Source: Streptococcus sp. sy004
GTDB lineage: Bacteria > Bacillota > Bacilli > Lactobacillales > Streptococcaceae
Assembly: GCF_007859205.1 (NCBI RefSeq)
Contig: NZ_VOHP01000001.1
Location: 1-64,000, forward strand
Reading direction: 5' to 3'
Length of the DNA: 64,000 bases
This document shows positions 25,741 through 34,223 of the stretch, in pieces. Made by a program: the position numbers and the translations under genes. The stretch's first letter is position 1; each line of letters opens with the position of its first letter. The notes under the pieces were generated by a model. It was given only the letters and a program-made list of their open reading frames with translations. It searched no databases and had not been told where the DNA came from.

Positions 25741-26610
25741 ATGATTATTTCCACCATTTCGCAAGGCTTACTTTGGGCCGTCTTGGGTCTAGGGATCTAT
25801 ATGACCTTTCGGATCTTGAACTTTCCTGATATGACAATAGAAGGCTCCTTTCCCTTGGGCGGTGCAGTAGCTGTTACCTTGATGACACAGGGTGTCCATC
25901 CTCTTTTAGGGACCTTAATGGCTATTCTTGCAGGTTGTTTGGCAGGTTTGGTCACAGGCCTTCTTTATACCAAGGGGAAAATTCCGACGCTTTTAGCGGG
26001 AATCTTGGTGATGACGTCTTGTCATTCTATTATTTTAATGGTCATGGGTAGGGCCAATTTGGGGCTTTTAGATGCCATTACCTTGCCGGACTTATTACCT
26101 TTAGACAATAGTTTCAACCTTTTGGTTCTGGGTTTGATTTTTAACTTTTTGGTGATTTTGGGTTTGATTTATTTCTTCTATACGCGTTTGGGTCAAGCCT
26201 ATATCGCTACTGGAGATAATCGTGATATGGCTCGTAGTTTTGGCATTGATACCGATAAAATGGAAGTCATGGGACTGGTTGTTTCTAATGGCATTGTTGC
26301 CTTGGCAGGAGCTTTGATTAGTCAGCAAGATGGCTACGCTGATGTGTCTAAGGGCGTTGGGGTGATTGTCATTGGCTTGGCAAGTATCATTATCGGTGAG
26401 GTAGTTTTATCAGCCAATTTAACCCTTTTGGAACGTTTGATTTCTCTTGTCGTTGGGTCAATTGGCTATCAGGCTCTGATTTGGTTAGTTGTGGCTCTTG
26501 GTTTCAATACCAACTATCTCAAACTATTCAGTGCCTTAGTCTTGGCAATCTGTTTGATGATTCCAGAGCTGAAGAAAAAATTCTTGAAAGGGGTTAGCCT
26601 ATCCCGATGA
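25741..26610 (+). CDS. ABC transporter permease (TrpY-like, amino-acid type)
   Basis: This 289-residue permease has about eight membrane segments and belongs to the same family as the permease at 35278. Both share SQGLLW at the start, a D-M-T-E-G segment and SNGIVALAGALISQQDGYADV-like motifs. The ATPase gene follows with a four-base overlap. Unlike the second system, no substrate-binding lipoprotein gene lies next to it. It must either borrow one of the receptors at 33244 and 34224 or use one encoded elsewhere. Substrate is probably an amino acid or related compound. Confidence 0.82.
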   Translation: MIISTISQGLLWAVLGLGIYMTFRILNFPDMTIEGSFPLGGAVAVTLMTQGVHPLLGTLMAILAGCLAGLVTGLLYTKGKIPTLLAGILVMTSCHSIILMVMGRANLGLLDAITLPDLLPLDNSFNLLVLGLIFNFLVILGLIYFFYTRLGQAYIATGDNRDMARSFGIDTDKMEVMGLVVSNGIVALAGALISQQDGYADVSKGVGVIVIGLASIIIGEVVLSANLTLLERLISLVVGSIGYQALIWLVVALGFNTNYLKLFSALVLAICLMIPELKKKFLKGVSLSR

Positions 26611-27365
26611 AAAAAATTATTGAATTGAAAAATGCTAGTGTCGTGGTTAATAATGGGTTTGATGAAGTTAAGACCATTTTGGACGATGTTAGTTTGACCA
26701 TTTATGAACAGGACTTTTTGACCATTTTAGGTGGTAATGGAGCTGGAAAATCGACTCTGTTTAATGTCATTGCAGGGACACTTATGTTGACTAGCGGTAG
26801 CATTGCTATCATGGGAGAAGATGTGACGCAGCTATCTGCACAAAAACGAGCAGCCCACCTTTCACGTGTCTTTCAAGATCCTAAAATGGGGACTGCTCCA
26901 CGTATGACCGTGGCTGAAAATCTGCTCATCGCCAAGTTTCGAGGGCAAAAAAGAGGCCTTGTGTCACGTCAATTGCAGGAATATAAGGGTGAATTTCAGG
27001 AGCTACTTGGCAAGATTGGCAATGGGTTAGACAAGCATTTGGACACGCCAGCAGGGCTATTGTCAGGTGGTCAACGTCAAGCCCTTAGTCTCTTGATGGC
27101 AACCGTCAAACGCCCAGAGTTGTTGCTGTTAGATGAACATACGGCAGCCCTAGATCCTAAGACCAGTCAGTCGTTAATACAGTTGACCGATGACTTTGTT
27201 CAGACAGACCAATTAACTGCCTTGATGATTACTCATCAGATGGAAGACGCCTTGAAATACGGCAATCGCCTATTGGTCATGAAAGATGGTAAGATTGTCA
27301 AAGACTTGAACAAAGACGAAAAAGCTCAACTGAGTATTGCTGATTATTATCGCATTTTTGATTAA
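26607..27365 (+). CDS. ABC transporter ATP-binding protein (TrpZ-like)
   Basis: This 252-residue ATPase has Walker A GGNGAGKST, signature LSGGQRQAL, Walker B LLLLDEH and the switch histidine in MITHQ. It starts inside the permease stop region (four-base overlap), preceded by AAAGG. It is closely similar to the ATPase at 36181, including FQDPKMGTA after the Q-loop and LDEHTAALDPKTS, so the two transporters are paralogues. Confidence 0.88.
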   Translation: MKKIIELKNASVVVNNGFDEVKTILDDVSLTIYEQDFLTILGGNGAGKSTLFNVIAGTLMLTSGSIAIMGEDVTQLSAQKRAAHLSRVFQDPKMGTAPRMTVAENLLIAKFRGQKRGLVSRQLQEYKGEFQELLGKIGNGLDKHLDTPAGLLSGGQRQALSLLMATVKRPELLLLDEHTAALDPKTSQSLIQLTDDFVQTDQLTALMITHQMEDALKYGNRLLVMKDGKIVKDLNKDEKAQLSIADYYRIFD

Positions 27366-27370
27366 GAGAG

Positions 27371-27406
27371 AAACTAACCTTTTGACAAAAAGGTTAGTTT
27401 TTATTT
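27371..27406 (+). terminator. Terminator after the orphan ABC pair
   Basis: AAACTAACCTTTT and AAAAGGTTAGTTT form a long stem followed by T-rich sequence. Confidence 0.88.
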
Positions 27407-27418
27407 TCATGTGAAATA

Positions 27419-27541
27419 TGATATAATAGGAGAGATTATAACAGTAAATCGACTTGCGTAGCCAAGGACCGTTTGTCATAATACCAGTAGCCAATCTACT
27501 GGTCATTTTAAGCATAATAAGATTACAGACAAGGAGAAGAT
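27419..27541 (+). promoter_or_regulatory. Promoter and leader of rnjB
   Basis: TGATATAAT at 27419-27427 is an extended -10 box. The leader of about 105 bases contains a perfect hairpin (ACCAGTAG / CTACTGGT, 27483-27503, loop CCAAT) without a T-run, so it is not a terminator. It may stabilise or help autoregulate the RNase J2 mRNA. AAGGAGAAG before ATG 27542 is the ribosome-binding site. Confidence 0.5.
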
Positions 27542-29203
27542 ATGAGTCAAATTAAAATTATAGCTCTAGGTGGTGTCCGAGAAAATGGAAAAAATTTCTA
27601 CCTAGTTGAAGTCAATGAATCGATTTTTATTTTGGATACAGGATTGAAATATCCTGAAAATGAACAACTTGGGGTTGATGTGGTCATTCCTAATTTTGAC
27701 TACCTTATTGAAAACAAACAACGTGTACAAGGGATTTTTCTAACTCACGGTCATGCCGATGCGATTGGTGCTCTTCCTTACCTCTTGCAACAGGTTAAGG
27801 TGCCCGTTTTTGGCTCTCAACTCACCATTGAACTTGCCAAGTTGGTGGTAAAAAATAATGAAGGTAGTAAAAAATTTAATCAATTTCATGTTGTTGACAG
27901 TGAAACGGAAATTGAATTTGATGATGCAACGATTTCCTTTTTCAAAACGACCCACTCGATACCAGACAGTTTAGGGGTTGTGGTTGGTACAGCAGAAGGT
28001 AAGATTGTTTATACAGGGGATTTCAAATTTGATCAAGCTGCTAGTTCACTTTATCAAACAGACCTAGGTCGTCTGGCAGAAATTGGTCGGGAAGGTGTCC
28101 TAGCCCTTTTATCAGACTCTGCCAATGCTTCTAGTACCGTTCAAGTTGCCAGTGAAGCTGAAGTTGGTCTTGAGATGAACCAAGTCATCGCCGATGCGGA
28201 TGGTCGCATTATTGTGGCAGCAGTTGCTAGTAATCTAGTGAGAATTCAACAAGTCTTTGATGCAGCAGCAGCTAATGGTCGTCGTGTGGTCTTGACAGGT
28301 TTTGATGCGGAAAATATTGTTCGTACTGCCATGCGTCTAAAAAAATTGTCTTTGGCTAACGAACGCCTAATCATTAAACCCAAGGACATCAATCGTTTTG
28401 AAGACCATGAATTGATTATCCTAGAAACAGGTAAGATGGGTGAGCCAATCAATGGCTTGCGTAAGATGGCAATTGGGCGTCACCGTTATGTTCAAATTAA
28501 AGACGGGGATTTGGTTTATGTCGTGACCACACCAAGCATTGCTAAAGAAGCCATGGTGGCACGAGTTGAAAATCTGATTTACAAGGCAGGTGGTTCAGTT
28601 AAACTCATCACACAAAATCTGCGTGTGTCAGGTCATGCCAATGGTCGTGATTTGCAGCTGATAATTAACCTCCTTCAACCTAAATACCTATTTCCGATTC
28701 AGGGTGAGTATCGTGATTTGCAGGCTCATGCTGAGTTGGCACAGGAAGTTGGCGTTTTACCAGAGAACATTTACATCATGAAACGTGGCGATATCATGGT
28801 CTATGATCAAGAGGGCTTCCTGCATGAAGGGGGGATTCCTGCTGGAGATGTTATGATTGATGGCAATGCCATTGGTGATGTGGGTAATATTGTCTTGCGA
28901 GATCGTAAGATTTTGTCAGAAGATGGTATCTTTATCGTAGCCATGACGGTCAATAAACGAGAGCGTAAGATTATCTCAAGAGCCAAGGTGCATACGCGTG
29001 GCTTTGTCTATGTTAAAAAGAGTCGTGACATTTTGAGAGAAAGTGCTGATTTGGTCAACACGGTTGTTGAAGATTACCTTGCCCAACCTAACTTTGATTG
29101 GAATGAATTGAAAGGTTCAGTTCGTGATAGTATCAGTAAGTTTCTATTTGAGCAGACCAAACGCCGACCAGCTATTTTGCCAGTCATTATGGAAGTACGC
29201 TAA
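27542..29203 (+). CDS. rnjB: Ribonuclease J2
   Basis: This 553-residue metallo-beta-lactamase/beta-CASP RNase belongs to the RNA degradation machinery. The key zinc motif is THGHADAIG at residues 68-76, whereas RNase J1 has HGHEDHIG. A74 replaces the second metal-binding histidine and A72 the Glu, which is typical of the weakly active J2 subunit that works in complex with J1. The beta-CASP segment and the C-terminal domain (from about residue 450) are complete. It is transcribed alone from its own promoter. Confidence 0.92.
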   Translation: MSQIKIIALGGVRENGKNFYLVEVNESIFILDTGLKYPENEQLGVDVVIPNFDYLIENKQRVQGIFLTHGHADAIGALPYLLQQVKVPVFGSQLTIELAKLVVKNNEGSKKFNQFHVVDSETEIEFDDATISFFKTTHSIPDSLGVVVGTAEGKIVYTGDFKFDQAASSLYQTDLGRLAEIGREGVLALLSDSANASSTVQVASEAEVGLEMNQVIADADGRIIVAAVASNLVRIQQVFDAAAANGRRVVLTGFDAENIVRTAMRLKKLSLANERLIIKPKDINRFEDHELIILETGKMGEPINGLRKMAIGRHRYVQIKDGDLVYVVTTPSIAKEAMVARVENLIYKAGGSVKLITQNLRVSGHANGRDLQLIINLLQPKYLFPIQGEYRDLQAHAELAQEVGVLPENIYIMKRGDIMVYDQEGFLHEGGIPAGDVMIDGNAIGDVGNIVLRDRKILSEDGIFIVAMTVNKRERKIISRAKVHTRGFVYVKKSRDILRESADLVNTVVEDYLAQPNFDWNELKGSVRDSISKFLFEQTKRRPAILPVIMEVR

Positions 29204-29208
29204 AAGAA

Positions 29209-29239
29209 TAAGCTAGGAAATAAGCTCCTAGCTTTTTAT
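29209..29239 (+). terminator. Terminator after rnjB
   Basis: AAGCTAGGA and TCCTAGCTT form a stem followed by Ts. Confidence 0.82.
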
Positions 29240-29258
29240 ATCAAGAAAGGACAGATTT

Positions 29259-30041
29259 ATGGCTTTATTAAAAATTGAATACCATTCAGATGTGTTAGGC
29301 ATGATGCGACAGGTCAATGTCATCTATCCTGATGCAAGTGACCTTAGCCAAGAAGAAGCAACCAGTCAAGACATTCCTGTGCTGTATCTTTTGCACGGTA
29401 TGGCAGGAAATGAAAATTCTTGGCTCAAACGAACAGCGATTGAACGTTTGGTACGCAAGACCAATTTAATCGTGGTCATGCCGTCAACAGATTTGGCTTG
29501 GTACACCAATACTCAGTATGGTCTAGCTTATTATGATGCGCTAGCCAAGGAGTTGCCTCAAGTTTTGCACCGCTTTTTCCCTAATATGAGTCAATCTCGT
29601 GCTAAAACCTTTATCGCAGGTTTGTCTATGGGAGGTTATGGTGCTTTTAAATTAGCTCTTTTAAGCAATCGTTTTGCTTATGCGGGTTCATTTTCTGGAG
29701 CCTTGTCTTTTGATTTAGACAGTCTGCAGGATCAAACCAGGTCAGATTTGGCTTACTGGCAAGGGATTTTTGGGGAAAATCAAGATGACACATCAGAACA
29801 TTTCTTGGTCAATATGGTCAAAAACCACGATAACCAAACCAAATTCTATGCTTGGTGTGGGCAAGAAGATTTTCTTTTTGACGCCAATCAGATAGGAGCT
29901 AAGGCTCTGCAAGCAGCAGGAATAGACCTAGATTATCAGGTTGGTCATGGCACGCATGATTGGTACTACTGGGAAAAACAATTAGAGGTCTTTTTAGAAA
30001 TGTTACCAATTGATTACGTTAAAGAAGAACGTTTGTCATAA
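29259..30041 (+). CDS. estA: Tributyrin esterase EstA family hydrolase
   Basis: This 260-residue alpha/beta hydrolase is of the esterase D / S-formylglutathione hydrolase-like family. It has the nucleophile motif GLSMGGYG, an [10 protein letters not shown] oxyanion-hole region, an acid in [12 protein letters not shown] and a histidine in [11 protein letters not shown]. Streptococcal homologues (EstA) hydrolyse short-chain acyl esters such as tributyrin. No signal peptide is seen, so it is cytosolic. AAAGGACAG precedes ATG 29259. Confidence 0.9.
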   Translation: MALLKIEYHSDVLGMMRQVNVIYPDASDLSQEEATSQDIPVLYLLHGMAGNENSWLKRTAIERLVRKTNLIVVMPSTDLAWYTNTQYGLAYYDALAKELPQVLHRFFPNMSQSRAKTFIAGLSMGGYGAFKLALLSNRFAYAGSFSGALSFDLDSLQDQTRSDLAYWQGIFGENQDDTSEHFLVNMVKNHDNQTKFYAWCGQEDFLFDANQIGAKALQAAGIDLDYQVGHGTHDWYYWEKQLEVFLEMLPIDYVKEERLS

Positions 30042-30145
30042 TGATGACAAATTTGTAAAGGTCATTTTTTTCGTTGAAATTGCTGGTCAATCTTGTTATA
30101 ATCAATCTCATGTTTTAGGAAATTTCACTGGAAAAGAGTTAACTA

Positions 30146-30859
30146 ATGGTTTATTTGCTAAAATCTTTACTGTGGTTGCCTAGGTTTATCATACGTTTGA
30201 TTTGGAATTTAATCTGGCGATTGATTCAGACTGCGGTTTTACTGGCTTTGATTTTATGGGGCTTCTGGTGGTATATCAATAATAGCACCTCTGACTTCGC
30301 TAATCAGTTGTCTAATGTTGTTAGTGGTATTTCACAGATTTTCCCCACAGATACTACTAATTTACGCGAAAATTTACAAAATCTCTCGACAGATTTTTAT
30401 CAAAATCAAGAAGGAGTGAGGTGGTCAAAACCTCAAGCCACCATTTATATTCAATCAACGGATCCAACGCTAGTATCAGCCTATCAGACAGCTATTGCTA
30501 ATTGGAACAGTACAGGAGCCTTTACCTTTACGCTAACCAACGATGAGCAAACAGCAGATATTATCGCTAGAGATGATATGGATGCCAATACTCAAGCAGC
30601 AGGAGTAGCAGAAACGAAACTCAATGCCTTAACCAAGCGTATTGTTTATGCAGATATTCGACTGAATGCTTATTATCTATTGAATGATACTTATGGTTAT
30701 ACCTTTGAACGTGTGGTCAATACTGCTGAGCATGAATTGGGTCATGCGATTGGTTTATCTCATAACGATGCTGAAGTTTCTGTCATGCAGTCATCGGGTT
30801 CCAATTACAGTATTCAAGCAACGGATGTTAATAGCTTGGTTGAGTTATACCAATCTTAA
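30146..30859 (+). CDS. Membrane-anchored matrixin-like zinc metalloprotease
   Basis: This 237-residue protein has a basic N-terminus and one membrane segment (about residues 22-45, TAVLLALILWGFWWYI), so the catalytic part should lie outside the cell. The metzincin zinc motif HELGHAIGLSH covers residues 196-206 (H196, E197, H200, H206), followed by a Met-turn at VSVMQ (M214). The fold resembles small matrixin/M10-type peptidases found in lactic acid bacteria. No pro-domain cysteine switch is obvious. It is a single gene whose substrate is unknown, possibly a surface protein or peptide. Confidence 0.82.
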   Translation: MVYLLKSLLWLPRFIIRLIWNLIWRLIQTAVLLALILWGFWWYINNSTSDFANQLSNVVSGISQIFPTDTTNLRENLQNLSTDFYQNQEGVRWSKPQATIYIQSTDPTLVSAYQTAIANWNSTGAFTFTLTNDEQTADIIARDDMDANTQAAGVAETKLNALTKRIVYADIRLNAYYLLNDTYGYTFERVVNTAEHELGHAIGLSHNDAEVSVMQSSGSNYSIQATDVNSLVELYQS

Positions 30860-30869
30860 TCAATTCAGT

Positions 30870-30918
30870 CTAGAAGGATGATAAATTTCCCATCTTTTCT
30901 AGGCTTTTTTGTTATAAT
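30870..30918 (+). terminator. Terminator, with the possible -10 box of the ABC-F gene
   Basis: CTAGAAGG and a partner CTTTTCTAG pair, followed by GCTTTTTTG. Right after it, TATAAT at 30913-30918 lies only six bases before ATG 30925. If that box is used, the ABC-F transcript is essentially leaderless; no Shine-Dalgarno sequence is visible before the ATG. Confidence 0.6.
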
Positions 30919-30924
30919 AAAGCT

Positions 30925-32814
30925 ATGATTATTTTACAAGCAAACAAGGTGGAACGCTCTTTTGCAGGAGAGGTTCTTTTTCAAAATATCAATCTGCAAA
31001 TTGATGAACGTGATCGCATTGCCCTAGTTGGTCGCAATGGTGCAGGTAAATCAACCTTATTAAAAATTTTAGTCGGACAAGAAAGTGCTACCTCAGGAGA
31101 GATTAGTTGTAAACGAGATTTGTCACTGTCTTATCTGGCTCAAAATAGCCAATTTAATGCCAAAGGTACCATCTTTGAAGAAATGTTGGCTGTTTTTGCT
31201 GACCTGCGTCAGCAAGAACAAAACTTACGTCAAATGGAAGAGCAAATGAGTGAGTTGATTGGTCAAGCCTTACAAGACTTGATGACGTCCTATGATAGTT
31301 TGGCAGAAGATTTTAGGGTTAAGGGTGGTTTCACTTATGAAAGTGACTTGAAAGCGATGCTCAATGGTTTCAAGTTTGACCAAAGCATGTGGGATATGCC
31401 AGTATCAGATCTTTCTGGTGGGCAAAAAACACGACTGGCTCTGGCGAGAATGTTGCTTGAAAAACCAGAACTTCTGGTGCTAGATGAGCCAACCAATCAC
31501 TTGGATATTGAAACTGTCGCTTGGTTGGAAAATTATCTCACCAACTACCAAGGGGCACTTTTGATTGTCAGTCATGACCGTTATTTTCTTGACAAGGTGG
31601 CCACTAAGACGGCAGATTTAAGACCAAATGGCTTGGATATGTATGTTGGTAATTATTCAAAATTCATGGATTTGAAGGCTGAAAAATTAGCCGCCGAGCA
31701 AAAGAATTTTGATAAGCAGAATAAGAAAATTGCCAAATTAGAAGATTTTGTCAAACGCAATATTGCAAGAGCCTCAACGACCAAGCGTGCCCAATCTCGT
31801 CGCAAGCAACTGGAGAAAATGGAACGCTTGGATAAGCCAGAAAATCATCAAGAATCAGCTAGTATGACCTTTCAGATTGACAAGGTGTCGGGAAATCAAG
31901 TCTTGAATCTAGATCAAGTTGCCATCGGTTATGATCAAGAGATTTTGGCTCAAGAGATTAGCATAGATGTGCGTAAACACGATGCCATTGCTCTAGTTGG
32001 TCCAAATGGGGTTGGTAAATCAACGCTGCTTAAATCTTTATTAGGTCGGATTGATTTCTTGAAAGGGCAGGCTCATTTTGGTGCCAATCTTGAGGTGGGC
32101 TACTATGATCAAAATCAAACAGCACTAACGCCCTCTAATACAGTTTTAGAAGAACTTTGGTCAGCATTTCCTACAACACCAGAACTAGACATTCGCAATC
32201 GTCTGGGTGCCTTTCTCTTTTCAGGAGATGAGGTGAAAAAAACAGTAGGCATGCTTTCAGGTGGTGAAAAAGCGCGTGTTTTATTGGCTAAGCTTTCCAT
32301 GGAAAATAATAATTTTCTCATTCTTGATGAACCAACCAACCATCTAGACATTGATAGCAAGGAAGTCTTGGAGGACGCTTTAATCAACTACCAAGGCACT
32401 CTACTTTTTGTCAGTCATGACCGCTATTTTATCAATCGTGTAGCAACGAAGGTCGTCGAACTCTCTCCGACAGGAACAACACTTTATTTAGGCGATTATG
32501 ATTATTATTTAGAAAAAAAGGCAGAGCAGGAAATTCAAGAAGAAAACAATCAAGTCAAGGTTGTAGCAGCCAGTCAGGACTATCAGCAACAAAAATTAGA
32601 GCAAAAAGAAAAGCGTAAAAAAGAACGCCAATTAGTCCAAGTAGAAGATCGTCTAGAACAATTAGAGTCTGATTTGGACCTGCTCAATCAAGACATGTTG
32701 GCAATCAACGACGCTCAACTCTTGATTGACCTACAAGAACAAGTCAATCAGTTGACCGTTGAACAAGAAGAATTGATGACCCAATGGGAGTTTTTGGTGG
32801 AGGAATTAAGCTAA
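30925..32814 (+). CDS. ABC-F family ATP-binding protein (Uup/YdiF-like)
   Basis: This 629-residue protein has two ABC modules in tandem and no membrane segments, the ABC-F pattern of ribosome-associated ATPases. The first module has GRNGAGKST, LSGGQKTRLALARMLL and LDEPTNHLD; the second has GPNGVGKST, LSGGEKARVLLAKL and ILDEPTNHLD. The interdomain linker at about 235-310 (RASTTKRAQSRRKQLEKMERLD) is highly basic, and a C-terminal coiled coil (EKRKKERQLVQVEDRLEQLESDLD) is present. The role is resolution of stalled ribosomes; resistance to a ribosomal antibiotic is possible but not shown. Confidence 0.9.
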   Translation: MIILQANKVERSFAGEVLFQNINLQIDERDRIALVGRNGAGKSTLLKILVGQESATSGEISCKRDLSLSYLAQNSQFNAKGTIFEEMLAVFADLRQQEQNLRQMEEQMSELIGQALQDLMTSYDSLAEDFRVKGGFTYESDLKAMLNGFKFDQSMWDMPVSDLSGGQKTRLALARMLLEKPELLVLDEPTNHLDIETVAWLENYLTNYQGALLIVSHDRYFLDKVATKTADLRPNGLDMYVGNYSKFMDLKAEKLAAEQKNFDKQNKKIAKLEDFVKRNIARASTTKRAQSRRKQLEKMERLDKPENHQESASMTFQIDKVSGNQVLNLDQVAIGYDQEILAQEISIDVRKHDAIALVGPNGVGKSTLLKSLLGRIDFLKGQAHFGANLEVGYYDQNQTALTPSNTVLEELWSAFPTTPELDIRNRLGAFLFSGDEVKKTVGMLSGGEKARVLLAKLSMENNNFLILDEPTNHLDIDSKEVLEDALINYQGTLLFVSHDRYFINRVATKVVELSPTGTTLYLGDYDYYLEKKAEQEIQEENNQVKVVAASQDYQQQKLEQKEKRKKERQLVQVEDRLEQLESDLDLLNQDMLAINDAQLLIDLQEQVNQLTVEQEELMTQWEFLVEELS

Positions 32815-32849
32815 AAAACGAATAATATCTCAAATAAGTGTCGTTTTTT
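32813..32849 (+). terminator. Terminator after the ABC-F gene
   Basis: AAAAAACGA and TCGTTTTTT pair across a longer loop, ending in Ts. It overlaps the stop codon. Confidence 0.6.
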
Positions 32850-32890
32850 GCTCTAAAATCAGTAAAAAATGAAAAAACAAGATTTTTCTA

Positions 32891-32919
32891 TTGACAAGCG
32901 AGAAAAAAATAGGTATGAT
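32891..32919 (+). promoter_or_regulatory. Promoter of the aromatic amino acid ABC importer
   Basis: TTGACA (32891-32896), a 17-base spacer and TATGAT (32914-32919) form a near-consensus promoter before the leader peptide. Confidence 0.85.
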
Positions 32920-32953
32920 AACTATATCTTAAACAAGGGAAAGGAGAACAGAT

Positions 32954-33013
32954 ATGTTACTGACTAGTCAAAATCAAGCAGTCAATACTTATTTCTACAG
33001 CTATTTTAGATAG
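32954..33013 (+). CDS. Tyr/Phe-rich leader peptide (attenuator)
   Basis: A 19-residue reading frame, MLLTSQNQAVNTYFYSYFR, is preceded by an excellent ribosome-binding site (AAAGGAGAACAG). Six of its last seven residues before the terminal Arg are Tyr, Phe or Ser in the order Y-F-Y-S-Y-F. It ends just where the first strand of a hairpin ladder begins (33013). This is the classic design of amino acid attenuation: ribosomes stall at Tyr and Phe codons when those charged tRNAs are scarce. It therefore predicts that the transporter downstream carries tyrosine and/or phenylalanine. Confidence 0.8.
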   Translation: MLLTSQNQAVNTYFYSYFR

Positions 33014-33205
33014 TGTTTGTAGGCATGTATAACAACATGGATACAAACACGGGAACGTAAGTTTGTATCTATGTGGCTGTGGTTGTTTTGATGTGTGCCT
33101 CATAGATGTTAAATCTAGATGGCACAGAAAGAGTATTTTATCTGTTTTACTATACAACAAAAGTGTAGGGACCGTCTAGATAGCATGCTAGGCGGTCCCT
33201 TTTTG
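33013..33205 (+). promoter_or_regulatory. Transcription attenuator with alternative hairpins
   Basis: Pairings readable from the sequence are as follows. Strand 1:2 is GTGTTTGTA (33013-33021) with TACAAACAC (33042-33050). Strand 2:3 is GATACAAAC (33040-33048) with GTTTGTATC (33061-33069). Strand 3:4 is ATCTATG (33067-33073) with CATAGAT (33101-33107). The antiterminator is ATCTAGATGG (33113-33122) with CCGTCTAGAT (33172-33181). The terminator is a perfect 13-bp stem, AGGGACCGTCTAG (33167-33179) with CTAGGCGGTCCCT (33188-33200), followed by Ts. The antiterminator and terminator share bases and exclude each other. A TGGCAC in the antiterminator faintly recalls a T-box, but the leader peptide and strand ladder fit attenuation better. 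Confidence 0.8.
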
Positions 33206-33243
33206 TTCCATCACTCACTTATTTATTTTATAGGAGAATAATC

Positions 33244-34206
33244 ATGATCTTTAAAAAACTTATTTTTGGTTCTGTTACATTTTTATCAGTACTTGCTTTA
33301 GCTGCTTGTGGCAATAGCCAATCGTCTTCGTCTGATGCTGTTAAGGTAGGCGTTATTCAGTATGCTGAACATGAGGCCTTAACAGCTGCACGACAAGGCT
33401 TCGTTGAAGCCTTGGAGAAGGCAGGTTACAAGGAGGGGGACAATCTAACCCTTGATGTGCAGAATGCCCAAGGTGATCAAGCCAATCTTCAAACCATGGT
33501 TGCCAAATTAGCTGGCGAAAATGATTTGAACTTTGCCATTGCAACACCTGCAGCCCAAGCCCTACTGAATGCAGATTCAGAAACACCATCAGTCTTTACT
33601 GCAGTGACAGACCCTGTTGAAGCAGGCTTGGTAAAATCTTTAGAAAAACCTGAAGGCAGTATGACAGGTTCTATTGATGCGACAGATGTGTCAAAACAAA
33701 TTGACATGTTGGTCAAGGTCGTACCAACTGCCAAGACGGTGGGCATTTTCTACAATTCAAGTGAGGTTAATTCGGAAGTTCAGGCTAAGCAAGCCCAAAA
33801 AGCTCTTGAAGCTAAAGGACTTAATGTTGAAATAGCTACAGTGACCTCTAGTAATGATGTGCAACAAGTGATGACATCATTGGCTGACAAGGTTGATGCT
33901 ATTTACTTACCAACCGACAATGTCGTTGCTGCAACAGCCTCAACGATTGGTGAGATTTTGAAAGAGAAAAAAACACCAGCTATGGCTAGTGATGCGGCAG
34001 TGATTGATGCAGCACTCTTTACTTACGGTGTTGATTACAAGGCAATCGGGGTACAAGCTGGTGAGTTGGCTGTGAAGATTCTTGAAGGGGAAAAACCGGC
34101 TGACTTAGCCGTTCAAAAACCAAATACGGCAGCCATTACCATCAATGATGAGATGGCTAAGGCGGTTGGTATTGATCCAGCCGATATTGAAGCTTTAGAA
34201 AAATAG
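33244..34206 (+). CDS. ABC transporter substrate-binding lipoprotein (TrpX-like), copy 1
   Basis: This 320-residue protein has a lipoprotein signal ending in LALAACGNS, so it is anchored to the outer face of the membrane. It belongs to the ABC_sub_bind (TrpX) family; motifs include VGVIQYAEHEALTAARQGF, LDVQNAQGDQANLQT and ATPAAQ. It is the first gene after the attenuator and is followed 17 bases later by a second, related receptor. With the Tyr/Phe leader, it is a likely aromatic amino acid receptor. Confidence 0.88.
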   Translation: MIFKKLIFGSVTFLSVLALAACGNSQSSSSDAVKVGVIQYAEHEALTAARQGFVEALEKAGYKEGDNLTLDVQNAQGDQANLQTMVAKLAGENDLNFAIATPAAQALLNADSETPSVFTAVTDPVEAGLVKSLEKPEGSMTGSIDATDVSKQIDMLVKVVPTAKTVGIFYNSSEVNSEVQAKQAQKALEAKGLNVEIATVTSSNDVQQVMTSLADKVDAIYLPTDNVVAATASTIGEILKEKKTPAMASDAAVIDAALFTYGVDYKAIGVQAGELAVKILEGEKPADLAVQKPNTAAITINDEMAKAVGIDPADIEALEK

Positions 34207-34223
34207 AGAAAAGAGGATAGAAT

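Noticed and set aside
33113-33127. T-box-like TGGCAC in the importer leader
   Set aside because: The surrounding T-box consensus (AGGGTGGNACCGCG) is not met, while a well-placed Tyr/Phe leader peptide and exclusive pairings are present. Kept only as an alternative.
32957-33160. Minus-strand open frame across the attenuator
   Set aside because: It lies antisense to the leader peptide and hairpins, has no ribosome-binding site and no recognisable protein pattern. The plus-strand attenuator explains the sequence.
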